Shown here in pieces: positions 16,396 to 25,324 of a DNA stretch of 33,727 nucleotides. Below the pieces are notes generated by a model. It had not been told where the DNA came from. It ran no database searches and saw only the letters and a list, made by a program, of their open reading frames with translations. The stretch's first letter is position 1. Each line of letters starts with the position of its first letter. Origin of the DNA: Spirochaetota bacterium (lineage in GTDB: Bacteria; Spirochaetota; Spirochaetia; SPDA01; JAJSAL01); the NCBI GenBank assembly GCA_024274705.1, contig JAJSAL010000073.1:1-33727 (forward strand), read 5' to 3'. Position numbers and translations under genes: made by a program.

Positions 16396-18144
16396 TTACA
16401 CCGTCTTCAGGGTCTGCATCTTGTACAGCCGGGCATACACGCCGTCATGCCCGATAAGGTGTTCGTGGCTTCCCTCCTCCACCAGCTTTCCCTTATGGAG
16501 AACCAGGATGCGGTCCACGTTTTTTATCGTGGAAAGACGGTGGGCGATGATGAGAGCAGTTCTGCCGTTGAGCAGCTGTGACAAGGCTTCTTCGATAAGG
16601 CTCTCGGTTTTTGAATCGATATTCGACGTTGCCTCGTCAATAATCAGGATACTCGGGTCAGTGACGAAAGCCCGTGCAAAGGAGAGGAGCTGTCTCTGCC
16701 CGGTGGAGAGGGATTTCCCGTCCTCCAGCAGTTCCGTTTCATACTGCAGGGGAAGGTCTTTGATAAATACATCCGCCTTGACAGCCCGGGCCGCCTCCTC
16801 CACCTGCTCCCTTGTGAGGCCGCCCTTGTTAAGGGTGATGTTGTCGTAGAAGGAACCGCTGAAGAGAAAGAAATCCTGGGGAACCGTCGTGATGGTTGTC
16901 CGCAGCCCGTTCAGGGAATAGTCCCTGATATCGATTCCGTCCACCAGGATGGATCCTTTCTGGATATCGTAGAGCCGGTTTATCAGGTTGATGATTGTCG
17001 TCTTCCCCGCTCCGGTATGGCCGACGATGGCAACCTTTTCGCCCGGGGCCACCCGGAAGGAGAGATCGGCGATGATGGGGTTTCCCTCCTCATACCCGAA
17101 GGTTACATTCCTGAATTCCAGATCTCCCTTTCTCTTGTCAGGAGGTGACACAGGAGATTCCGGTCCCTGAATCGACACCTCCGTGTCCAGTAATGTGAAT
17201 ATCCTCTCCGCCGCTGCCATGGCTGACTGAAAGGCATTCGACTTTTCCGCCAGCTGACGGAACGGCCGGTAGAACATGTTCAGATACGAGTAAAACGCGA
17301 ATACTTCCCCAACCATCACGGTGACACCGATGGTGAAATGGGTAAAAAGGAGGATAACCAGAAAACCGAGAAACGAAATCACTTCAAAAGTCGCAAAGAA
17401 TACGGAGAAATTATTCACCACCTTGAGGAACGATGTCAGGTAAGTGCGGTTATGGTCGCTGAACCGTTCCGTACTGGGGCCCTTGTTCTCGAAGAGGGTG
17501 ATCTCCTTGATCCCGGTTATAGTCTCTACCAGGGTCGAATTGATAAGGGAATTCGCCTTCCGTACACCCCGGTACCCTTTTCTCAGGTTGGTCCGGAATA
17601 TGAGGGTAACGATGATGAAGAGAGGAATCGTTGTAAAGGTTACCAGGGCAAGCTGAACATTGATGAAGAGCATTGCCCCCAGAATGAACCCTAATTTAAG
17701 AAAATCCCCGATAATGGTGACAATTCCGTCGGAAATAAACTCCCTGATGGCCTCTACATCATTAGTGATATTCGTCATCACAGAGCCCGTTGTCGACTTG
17801 TCAAAGTAATCGTTTCCCAGGGATATCACCTTGCGGACCACATCCATGCGCATCTGAAACAGGAATTTCTGTCCAAGATATTCAACGGAAAAGTTGAGAA
17901 GCAGATCGCTGATAAAACTTCCCACCAGCACGATTCCCAGATAGATCGCTACCCTTAAAAGACCCGGAAAATCACCCCGGGCAATGTGCTCATCGATTCC
18001 TACCTTAATAAGGTATGGGTGAAGAACCGTAAGCAGGTCGGAGACGATCATGAGGAAAAGCGATAGGATAAACAGCCACAGGTTCTTTCTTACATAGGGA
18101 AGAAGCCTCTTTAACAGTCCCCAGTCCAGGGAGCCTCCTTTCAT
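16396..18144 (-). CDS. ABC exporter subunit with canonical ATPase site
   Basis: The 582-residue half-transporter has six membrane helices (about residues 20-315) and a nucleotide-binding domain: Walker A VGHTGAGKTT, signature LSTGQ, Walker B ILIIDEATSNID with the catalytic Glu, and switch His in IIAHRLSTI. With its partner it forms a type IV heterodimeric exporter, where this subunit gives the Walker motifs of the working site, while its own LSTGQ faces the degenerate one. I chose the ATG at 18144 (MKGGSLDWGLLKRLLPYVRK): it overlaps the upstream stop as ATGA and has AGGAG 7 bases before it. The frame is open 14 codons further but without a better site. The cargo is unknown. Confidence 0.9.
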   Translation of the reverse strand: MKGGSLDWGLLKRLLPYVRKNLWLFILSLFLMIVSDLLTVLHPYLIKVGIDEHIARGDFPGLLRVAIYLGIVLVGSFISDLLLNFSVEYLGQKFLFQMRMDVVRKVISLGNDYFDKSTTGSVMTNITNDVEAIREFISDGIVTIIGDFLKLGFILGAMLFINVQLALVTFTTIPLFIIVTLIFRTNLRKGYRGVRKANSLINSTLVETITGIKEITLFENKGPSTERFSDHNRTYLTSFLKVVNNFSVFFATFEVISFLGFLVILLFTHFTIGVTVMVGEVFAFYSYLNMFYRPFRQLAEKSNAFQSAMAAAERIFTLLDTEVSIQGPESPVSPPDKRKGDLEFRNVTFGYEEGNPIIADLSFRVAPGEKVAIVGHTGAGKTTIINLINRLYDIQKGSILVDGIDIRDYSLNGLRTTITTVPQDFFLFSGSFYDNITLNKGGLTREQVEEAARAVKADVFIKDLPLQYETELLEDGKSLSTGQRQLLSFARAFVTDPSILIIDEATSNIDSKTESLIEEALSQLLNGRTALIIAHRLSTIKNVDRILVLHKGKLVEEGSHEHLIGHDGVYARLYKMQTLKTV

Positions 18145-19883
18145 GAAGGTTCTCCTATATGCTCTTCGATGTTCTGAAGCTCCCATAAACGGGCGTATCT
18201 TCCACCCTTCCGGATCAGTTCGGTGTGTGTCCCCTGCTCCACGATGGTTCCGTCGTGCAGAACAAAGATAACATCGCTGTTCTTTATCACATCGATCCGG
18301 TGGGAAACAATGATGACGGTTTTCGCCCGTTTTACGGTACGGATGTTATCGAAAATCCGTTTTGCCGTCTTGGAATCCACGCTGGACAGGGAATCGTCAA
18401 AGATCATCACTTCACTGTTTTTACGCCATGCCCGGGCAATGGACATTCGCTGCTTTTGTCCCCCCGAGAGGGTAATACCCCGTTCTCCCACGAGCTGATC
18501 ATACTTTTCCGTAAAGGTCTCGATATCATTGTTGATAGCCGCCATGGAAGCGGCTTCCTTTATCTTATCCATATCGATTTCATCGGTATCACCGAGACCG
18601 ATATTCTGCTTCACCGAAGCGGAAAAGAGAAACGGTTCCTGGGGTACCATGGATAACTTACTGTAAAGACTGGAAGGATCTACGTCCCGGATATCGATAC
18701 CATTGACAAAGATCATCCCCCGTTCAGGTTTCATGATTCCCGCCAAAAGCTGGACCAGGGTGGACTTACCGCTGCCCACGCCTCCGGTCATCCCGATGAT
18801 CTGACCCGGCCGGATAGAGAGATCTACCCCTTTCAGGCTTTCCGTCCCTGCAGTGGGATATGTGTAACGCAGGTTCCGGACAGTGTACTCAATCGGTTTT
18901 CCGTCCAGGGACTGCCAGTCCTCCCTCTTTTCCACGGGGTATTGGAAAATGGTATTGATCCGCTCCATAGCGCTGATACCCTGCTGAAGAAGGGACATCA
19001 CCCATCCGAGAGAAAGTACCGGAAACACCAGGATTCCCACCATGGTATTGAACTGTAGAAGCTGCCCTATCGTCATGGTGCCGTTTATTACCTCCCGGCC
19101 GCCTACCAGGAGAAGGATAAACTCCACAACCGAAAACACCAGGAAAAATATTGGCCGCATGAGGGCTCTGAATTTTACCAGGGACATCTGCCGAGATAAA
19201 TATTCTTTGTTCAGGTCCGCGAAACGGTCCGTCTCGACATCCTCCAGGGTGTACAGCTTTACCGTGTGTATACCGGAAACGATCTGCCATGCCCGGCTGT
19301 TGATAATCCCGATCTGTTCCTGCACTTTCTGATACAGCGGGCGCATCCTGGGCATCACAAATACGATAAAGAATACAAGGAAGAGCATGGCGATACCGAC
19401 ATAGATCATCAATCTGGAACTGATACCCGTAAGCACCGGAACAAAGAAGGCGATACGGGTAAGTGAGTTCGGAATATACATGATTCCGGGACCTAAAAGG
19501 GTACGCACATCGTTTAAATCGTTTGTACACCTGGAAATGAGATCCCCCGTCTGGTGGTGCTGATAAAAACTGAAATCCAGTTCCAGGAGCTTCAGGTATA
19601 AGTCCTGCCTTAAGGAATATTCGATCTTCCGGGATACTCCGATAATCAGCCTCCGCATAAAATAGAGGGTTATCCCAATAATACCTGAATAAAGGAGAGC
19701 ATAGAGAACATCATTACGTACCACAGATGCCCGGTTTTCACCGGTAACCTCATCCAGGATCCGCTGAATATATTCCGGCACTTTCACGTATCCATAGTTC
19801 TGCACCACCATGAATGCAAAACCGGCGATAAGGACGGGGATAAACGGTTTTATATACGTGTAGAGACCTTTGAGCGCTCTGAT
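18141..19883 (-). CDS. ABC exporter subunit with degenerate ATPase site; non-standard start
   Basis: The frame encodes six membrane helices and a nucleotide-binding domain with Walker A GGVGSGKST, signature LSGGQ and Walker B VMIFDDSLSSVD, where the catalytic Glu is Asp. That is the degenerate half of a heterodimeric exporter. The first ATG (19811) lies inside the first membrane helix and has no ribosome site. In-frame sequence upstream supplies the missing start of that helix (RALKGLYTYIKPFIPVLIAG). A GAGGGA site sits 7 bases before an ATC codon at 19883..19881, just where the N-terminus is expected. No ATG, GTG or TTG exists between the upstream stop and 19811. Either ATC is used or the start was lost by mutation. 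It overlaps the partner gene by four bases. Confidence 0.8.
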   Translation of the reverse strand: MRALKGLYTYIKPFIPVLIAGFAFMVVQNYGYVKVPEYIQRILDEVTGENRASVVRNDVLYALLYSGIIGITLYFMRRLIIGVSRKIEYSLRQDLYLKLLELDFSFYQHHQTGDLISRCTNDLNDVRTLLGPGIMYIPNSLTRIAFFVPVLTGISSRLMIYVGIAMLFLVFFIVFVMPRMRPLYQKVQEQIGIINSRAWQIVSGIHTVKLYTLEDVETDRFADLNKEYLSRQMSLVKFRALMRPIFFLVFSVVEFILLLVGGREVINGTMTIGQLLQFNTMVGILVFPVLSLGWVMSLLQQGISAMERINTIFQYPVEKREDWQSLDGKPIEYTVRNLRYTYPTAGTESLKGVDLSIRPGQIIGMTGGVGSGKSTLVQLLAGIMKPERGMIFVNGIDIRDVDPSSLYSKLSMVPQEPFLFSASVKQNIGLGDTDEIDMDKIKEAASMAAINNDIETFTEKYDQLVGERGITLSGGQKQRMSIARAWRKNSEVMIFDDSLSSVDSKTAKRIFDNIRTVKRAKTVIIVSHRIDVIKNSDVIFVLHDGTIVEQGTHTELIRKGGRYARLWELQNIEEHIGEPS

Positions 19884-20046
19884 CCTGTACTCCCTCGGGT
19901 AAAAAGTACTGTTTCCCCAGCCGGTTGTCTACTGGTTTTAAGAGAAGATGAAACAGGGAACACAATCGGACATTACGGTTCACCATCAGATGTATAGATG
20001 TATAAGGGAAACCCTATAGCAATATGTTACCCACGTCCGGCTCTTT
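19884..20046. other. Short spacer between exporter genes
   Basis: Contains a tandem GATGTATA repeat (19989-19996 and 19997-20004). A minus-strand open frame from 19986 passes through this spacer in a different frame from the ABC exporter and is not supported as a gene. Confidence 0.3.
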
Positions 20047-22410
20047 TTACGTATCAGGGCAGCCTTGTTGTTCCTGTCCTGCCGGATCCTTTGCAAAACT
20101 GAGGATGGCAGGGAGGATTACCAGGGTGCCTACTGCCGCAGCCAGCAGGGTTACCGATACAAGGACACCGAAATAGATGACCGGCTGAAAGTTGGCAATC
20201 GTCAGCACCATAAGACCACCGACGATGGATGCCGTGGTAAGAAGGATCGGCCTGCCGGTAATAATCATGGTTTCCAGGATCCTCTTCTCTATGTCATCAG
20301 GGTAGAACTCCGCCTGCTTCCGGTACTGCAGGAGAAAGTGAATCGCATTGTCCACCCCCACGCCGATAACAACGCTGGTGAACATCACCGTGGTCATATC
20401 CAGAGGGATATCCATGACCACCATGAAGATGAAATTGAACATGATGGCCGTAGTCAGGGGAATGATCGAGAAGAGGCCATACCGGAGCGATTTGAACCCG
20501 ATAGTAGTGAGCAGGAAGATGAGAACCAGGGAGATAAGCATGGATAGTCTCTGGTCCTTCCGGATGATATCGGAGAGGCTCAAATAGCGCAGACTCTCTC
20601 CCCAGATTTCCGGTTACAGTGCCGGGTCCAGGGTTTCCCTGATATACCCCTCGATGTCCTCCTTGAGGTCCCGGAGGGGTAGATCACTGATAAGGTTCAT
20701 CCTGTTACTGTCAAAAATCCAGAGGGTTATGGTAACCAGAGAGAACTCGTCATTCGCCAGGGAGCGAATGATCTCGTTGCTCACAGACCGGGCCCGAAGA
20801 AGTTTAACATACCGGGACAACAGGAGAATCAGCCCTTTTTTATCCGGCACCTTGTACTCATCGAACATGATTTCGTTTGCGAATTTCAAATACGAGACAA
20901 AGGAGAAGAGATTGCTGATATTCCGGTTTGTCTTCAGCTTTTCCTCCAGCCGGGAAATCTGTTCCAGCACGTCCTGCCTTAAGAAATAATTCTTTTCTCC
21001 ATCCGGTGCGGAAAGGGTTATTTTAAGCTCCTGGAATCCTCCGACATTGACGGTAATAAACCGGGTATCCCGGACAACCCGCTCTTTTTTCGGAAAATAG
21101 GAGATGATGTCCGTCTCGTGCTTCAAATAGCGGAGAGATATAACATAACCGACTGTAATCGTAACGAGAAAAACGAGGACTAGCACTCTCCATTTAAGGA
21201 TCGCTTTTCCCGCTCTCTCCATGAACCGGGAGAGGGCACCTTCCAGGATTTTCTCCCTCTGTTGTTCCGTCGGGGGTTTCATGTGATAGAGAATCGCCGG
21301 CAGCATAAAGAGGGAAAGAATAGCGCAGGAGATGATACCGAAACTTGCGGATATGCTGAATTCCCGGGTTTTTTCCAGGGTGGTTACCAGGAGGCTGCAG
21401 AAACCGATTACCGTGGTAATCGATGCAAGGACAATGGTCCTGTTTATATGTGCAGCAGCATCGGTAACCCATCCTCTGCCGGAGGCATCGCCGTTATCCT
21501 TTATCTTTCCATTGACACCGCCGGATTCCCGGTAATACTGATTGAGCATATGGATACTGTAGGAACTCCCTAAAGAGAGGATGAGCGGCGGCGTAACGAT
21601 GCTGATAACAGTGATGGCATATCCTAAAAGGGACATGAACCCTATGGTCCATATGGTTCCCATCACTACGACCATGAACGTGAGGAGGACCGACCTTTTT
21701 GTACGAAATCCGATATAGTAGATGAACAGAATGACCAGCAGCGCAATCGAGATCAGTTTCGAAAGGTCCGAAGTAAGGTATTTCTGCATGACGTAGATAA
21801 AAGCGAGGGAACCGGAATAGTAGATGTTGAACCTGTCGTTAAGTACGGCAATGTACTCTTTGAACTGTTCCATAAATACCGAATAGTTTTCGATAGCCCC
21901 GGTGGGGATGAACACACAGAGAATTTCGCCGTCACTGGACACCAGGAACCGCCGGGCAAAAGGGTCGCGGAGGAGCCTCTTTTTGAACGCTTCCATCTCT
22001 GAGGCTGTTTCAGGTGCCCTGCCGCCTGGTGCTATGGGCAGCACTTCCAGCTTCCTGCCGTTTCTTTCAAAGGTTACCATGGTAAAAGGGGTGATGCTCG
22101 GTTTCGCCTTGGGAAGCTGTTCTATTCTGTTTACCACCTCCTCCAGGAGTGCCAGGTCCGCAGGAGTGTAAGAATCTTTACTCTCCAGAGCAAGGACCAG
22201 GTAGTCCTCCTCCTCGTCCATTTCACCGTACTTTTCCATGAGGAGAGTATATTTTTCACGTTTCGGAATAACACTTGCTACGTCAGGATCGACGCGTACC
22301 TTGGTCATAAAATAACCGAACACGCCGGTTACCAGGCAGGCACCTATTACAATAAAGCACGCATGGCGAACCGAAAACTCAAGCAGCCTATGAAAAACAG
22401 TTTCACGCAT
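20047..22410 (-). pseudogene. RND/MMPL-family exporter interrupted by an in-frame TAA
   Basis: The first part (22410 to 20614, 598 residues) has an N-terminal helix, an extracellular domain, five grouped helices with LILSLGSSYSIHMLNQYYRE, a linker, and the second half's first helix and extracellular domain. It stops at TAA 20616..20614. The same frame continues PEIWGESLRYLSLSDIIRKD and then gives five more helices, with TSVVIGVGVDNAIHFLLQYR as the counterpart of the GSSYSIHML helix, ending at 20047. Joined, the length (about 788 residues) and the two-times-six helix plan are normal for MMPL/hydrophobe-type RND exporters. So a single nonsense codon separates the last five helices. The second part has only TTG codons as possible starts. 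The family exports lipids or hydrophobic compounds using the proton gradient. Confidence 0.8.
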
Positions 22411-22506
22411 TAAGAAATCCCAAGAACATCCGGCACATGCCTGTAGAACAGCCCGGCTCCCTGAAATTTATCCCCTCTTCGGCTTTGCCTTTACTATCCG
22501 GATTAT

Positions 22507-22525
22507 CTCAAATGATTCGTTTGAG
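22507..22525. promoter_or_regulatory. Inverted repeat in the divergent RND/lipoprotein region
   Basis: CTCAAA (22507-22512) and TTTGAG (22520-22525) form a perfect dyad with a 7-base centre, in the 237-bp gap between the divergent RND and lipoprotein genes. An operator role is possible; nothing else in the gap is clear. Confidence 0.35.
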
Positions 22526-22647
22526 TGTAATGGTGTATCTTATCTTCTGCTGTGTTGCCTGTCAATTGTCCCCACTGCTCCCTTGAAAAACAAGTCTCAG
22601 GGGTGTATATATTTAAATGCATTCTTTACTACCCGGAGTTGAACGTA

Positions 22648-23373
22648 TTGAAACACTGCATACTGGCTGTAAGCCTCGTTTTCTTCGTTGTTACTCTGTT
22701 TTCCTGCACCATAAAGCAGGAAGCCAGGGTCTTCCTTGACTGCTCGGGGTCTGTAGACTTCCGGTTCGAAGTGAAAGAGTACTTTGTCGATTCCCTTATG
22801 GAGATGGCGTCCTTCGGCGACGGCAGTGAACTCTTCAAAAACGGTACCTTCTTTGATATCCCCAAGACAAAGGAGAGCTTCGCTGAAAAACCCGCCGTAA
22901 CACTTACATCGATATCTTCACCCGAACCGACAGTCCTGGAAGGAACTTTTTCTTTCCAGGACATCAGGAAAGTATTTGAAGATGAAGCGGAACTCACCGA
23001 AGCGGGGGTGTTGAAATTCGCACGGAACGGCGGAGAAAGTACCCTTACGATCCATCTTGACAGAAAAAATTTTTCCCGGATATCATCTTTTTCCCCGGCC
23101 CTGAACAATCCCCTCTTCGAAATGTTCGGCCCCCAGGAGAACGACGAGACAACCCGGGATGAATACTATGAAATGATCGAATTCGCCTTCGGCGGGGAAA
23201 GCGCCGCCGGTCTTGCCACATCATTCGTGGAATTGCAGGTAACGGTGGAAGGAGAGCTTCTCTCCCAGAAGGGGGGGGAACAGCTGGAAGAAAACACCGT
23301 ACTCTTTCGAATCCCCCTTGTGGATATTCTCCTGCTGAACAGGGCCCTGGATTACTCACTTACCTTCAAATAG
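22648..23373 (+). CDS. Unrecognised lipoprotein
   Basis: Starting at the TTG 22648 (GGAG nine bases upstream), the product of 241 residues begins MKHCILAVSLVFFVVTLFSC, a lipoprotein signal with cysteine at the end of LFSC. The mature part (TIKQEARVFLDCSGSVDFRF; SISSPEPTVLEGTFSFQDIR; LTIHLDRKNFSRISSFSPAL) is rich in beta-strand patterns and resembles the membrane-anchored, secreted proteins of spirochaetes without matching a family I know. It is divergent from the RND exporter and could be its periplasmic or membrane partner, since lipoproteins often accompany MMPL exporters. An upstream in-frame start at 22552 would bury the signal peptide and is less likely. Confidence 0.6.
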   Translation: MKHCILAVSLVFFVVTLFSCTIKQEARVFLDCSGSVDFRFEVKEYFVDSLMEMASFGDGSELFKNGTFFDIPKTKESFAEKPAVTLTSISSPEPTVLEGTFSFQDIRKVFEDEAELTEAGVLKFARNGGESTLTIHLDRKNFSRISSFSPALNNPLFEMFGPQENDETTRDEYYEMIEFAFGGESAAGLATSFVELQVTVEGELLSQKGGEQLEENTVLFRIPLVDILLLNRALDYSLTFK

Positions 23374-23392
23374 GATATTTTTCTTTTTTCCC

Positions 23393-23421
23393 TTGACTTT
23401 TTCCCTTCCATAGTTTACAAA
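23393..23421 (+). promoter_or_regulatory. Promoter of the XRE-cupin/leuCD operon
   Basis: TTGACT (23393-23398) and TACAAA (23416-23421) are separated by 17 bases. The -10 box lies inside the left arm of the large dyad, so binding there would block transcription. Confidence 0.7.
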
Positions 23422-23448
23422 TACTTAAAGTACTTTAATATTTGTAAA
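23414..23448. promoter_or_regulatory. Large dyad operator over the regulator promoter
   Basis: TTTACAAATA (23414-23423) is repeated inverted as TATTTGTAAA (23439-23448). Between them lies a perfect 14-bp palindrome, TTAAAGTACTTTAA (23425-23438). The nested symmetric sites span the -10 box and start of transcription and end 3 bases before the regulator ATG. This is what an autoregulating XRE repressor binding as a dimer or tetramer would use. Confidence 0.75.
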
Positions 23449-23451
23449 TAT

Positions 23452-24033
23452 ATGATTAAATACAAGTTCGGAGAAAAACTAAGAACCGTCCGGGAACGGA
23501 AGGGGATCACCTTGAAGGCTGTGGCCGGCAGCATCGGGGTCAGTGAAAGCCTTATATCGCAAATCGAACGGAATAAGGTATCTCCCTCTATCGATACCCT
23601 TATGACCATCGCCGAAACCCTGGAAATAGACCTGGAATACCTCTTCCGGGATTTCAAACAGAACAAGGCGGTGTCCATTGTGCGAAAAGGAGAGGGACAC
23701 ACCCTCAAGCTGGGCGCCGTATCGTACCGCCGGCTCTGGGAAGAGGGGACCTCCGGAGACGCTCTGCAGGGGGAGGTTCTTCTTCTGGAGATAAAACAGG
23801 GTGGGGAGAAAGGGGATCTTGAGTACGGGCATCCCGGGAAAGAGTTCGGTTTCATCCTCCAGGGTTCCTGCGAACTGAAGTATGGTACGGAAGTATATGA
23901 GCTGGTAACCGGGGACAGTGTCGGTTTCACCTCGGCTATCCCGCACATCCTGCGAAACAACGGAAACGAAACACTGAAAGCGGTGTGGATTATTACGCCG
24001 CCGAGGATATTTATAAGGAGAGATCATGGGTAA
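23452..24033 (+). CDS. XRE-family regulator with C-terminal cupin domain
   Basis: The 193-residue protein has an N-terminal helix-turn-helix (FGEKLRTVRERKGITLKAVA; GVSESLISQIERNKVSPSID, residues 7-60) and a C-terminal cupin (GHPGKEFGFILQGSCELKYG; LVTGDSVGFTSAIPHILRNN), which in this family senses small molecules or metal-bound ligands. Such regulators usually control the adjacent catabolic or transport genes. The stop overlaps the start of the hydro-lyase large subunit by 8 bases, so it heads the operon. There is no Shine-Dalgarno sequence before the ATG; the predicted leader is about 20-25 bases and lies within the operator. Confidence 0.9.
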   Translation: MIKYKFGEKLRTVRERKGITLKAVAGSIGVSESLISQIERNKVSPSIDTLMTIAETLEIDLEYLFRDFKQNKAVSIVRKGEGHTLKLGAVSYRRLWEEGTSGDALQGEVLLLEIKQGGEKGDLEYGHPGKEFGFILQGSCELKYGTEVYELVTGDSVGFTSAIPHILRNNGNETLKAVWIITPPRIFIRRDHG

Positions 24034-25324
24034 GACAATTGCACAGAAAATATTTGCAAGACATCTGGTAGACAGTCCGTGGGGTAATGTGAACGTCATT
24101 AGATTGGACGCGGTGTTCTGTCACGAGATTACCACTCCCATCGCGATTACCGATCTTATGGCCCGGGGAAAGGACCGGGTGTTCGACCCGGACAGGATCA
24201 AGGCGGTGATCGATCATGTTACTCCTGCAAAAGACTCTAAAACCGCTATGCAGGGGAAAATTCTGCGGGAATGGGCCAGGCGGAACAACATCAAGGATTT
24301 TTTCGATATCGGACACAACGGCGTTTGCCACGCGTTGTTTCCGGAGAAAGGGTTTGTCCGGCCCGGTTTTACCGTTATCATGGGAGACTCCCATACCTGT
24401 ACTCACGGCGCCTTCGGCGCTTTTGCCGCTGGTGTCGGTACAACGGACCTGGAAGTTGGCATCCTGAAAGGGGTGTGCGCGTTCAGAGAACCGGAAACCA
24501 TAAAAATCGACATAACCGGAAACCTTCCGGCAGGGGTGTTCGCAAAAGACATCATCCTCTCCATCATAGGTAGAATAGGTGTAAACGGCGCAACCAACAG
24601 GGTCATCGAGTTTACCGGACCTGTAGTGGACGACATGAGTATGGAATCGCGGATGACCATGTGCAATATGGCAGTCGAAGCCGGAGCAACCTGCGGTATC
24701 TGCTTTCCCGACGAAACTACCGTGGACTATCTCTGGCCCTTCATCGATGGAGAATTTACTTCAAAAGAAAATGCCCTTGGAGAATACAGGCAATACGTCT
24801 CCGATCCTGATGCTGAATATGCTGAAGTGATCATCCATGATGTGTCAAACCTACAGCCCATGGTTACCTTCGGGTTCAAACCGGATAAAGTGAAATCTGC
24901 TGAAGAGATGAATAAAACGGCGGTGGACCAGGTCTATATCGGGTCCTGTACGAATGGTAGAATCGAAGACTTACGGATCGCTGCGGAAGTACTCCGGGGG
25001 AAACAAGTAAACCCGGGAGTCCGCTGTATCGTGTCACCGGCTACACCGGATATTTATAAACAGGCCCTATCCGAAGGCATTATCCAGGTGTTCATGGATG
25101 CCGGATTCTGCGTGACCAATCCCACCTGCGGAGCCTGTCTCGGTATGAGCAACGGAGTACTTGCGGAAGGCGAAGTGTGTGCGGCTACCACAAACCGGAA
25201 TTTCAACGGCCGGATGGGAAAGGGAGGAACAGTACACCTTATGAGCCCTGCCACCGCAGCGGCAACGGCACTTTCCGGGAATATAACGAATTCACAACTT
25301 TACAGGGGTAGGAGAGAGAAATGA
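24026..25324 (+). CDS. leuC: 3-isopropylmalate dehydratase-type hydro-lyase, large subunit
   Basis: The 432-residue protein is the aconitase-superfamily large subunit of the short (archaeal/bacterial LeuC2, about 420 residues) class. The active-site segment MGDSHTCTHGAFGAFAAGVG, IGSCTNGRIEDLRIAAEVL and VTNPTCGACLGMSNGVLAEG supply the three cysteines that bind the 4Fe-4S cluster. The reaction is a reversible hydration or dehydration of a substituted malate: isopropylmalate, citramalate, homoaconitate or dimethylmalate. AAGGAG precedes the ATG. No leuA or leuB is nearby, and the operon contains a transporter and a cupin regulator, so a catabolic C5-C7 diacid role is as plausible as leucine synthesis. 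Confidence 0.9.
   Translation: MGKTIAQKIFARHLVDSPWGNVNVIRLDAVFCHEITTPIAITDLMARGKDRVFDPDRIKAVIDHVTPAKDSKTAMQGKILREWARRNNIKDFFDIGHNGVCHALFPEKGFVRPGFTVIMGDSHTCTHGAFGAFAAGVGTTDLEVGILKGVCAFREPETIKIDITGNLPAGVFAKDIILSIIGRIGVNGATNRVIEFTGPVVDDMSMESRMTMCNMAVEAGATCGICFPDETTVDYLWPFIDGEFTSKENALGEYRQYVSDPDAEYAEVIIHDVSNLQPMVTFGFKPDKVKSAEEMNKTAVDQVYIGSCTNGRIEDLRIAAEVLRGKQVNPGVRCIVSPATPDIYKQALSEGIIQVFMDAGFCVTNPTCGACLGMSNGVLAEGEVCAATTNRNFNGRMGKGGTVHLMSPATAAATALSGNITNSQLYRGRREK

Noticed and set aside
19750..19986. Minus-strand frame MVNRNVRLCSLFHLL... overlapping the exporter start
   Set aside because: It overlaps the exporter gene in a different frame and resembles nothing; it could be a frameshifted upstream extension but there is no homology to support that.
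19989..20004. Tandem GATGTATA repeat as an operator
   Set aside because: Two 8-base copies in AT-rich spacer are weak evidence and no other feature supports a site.
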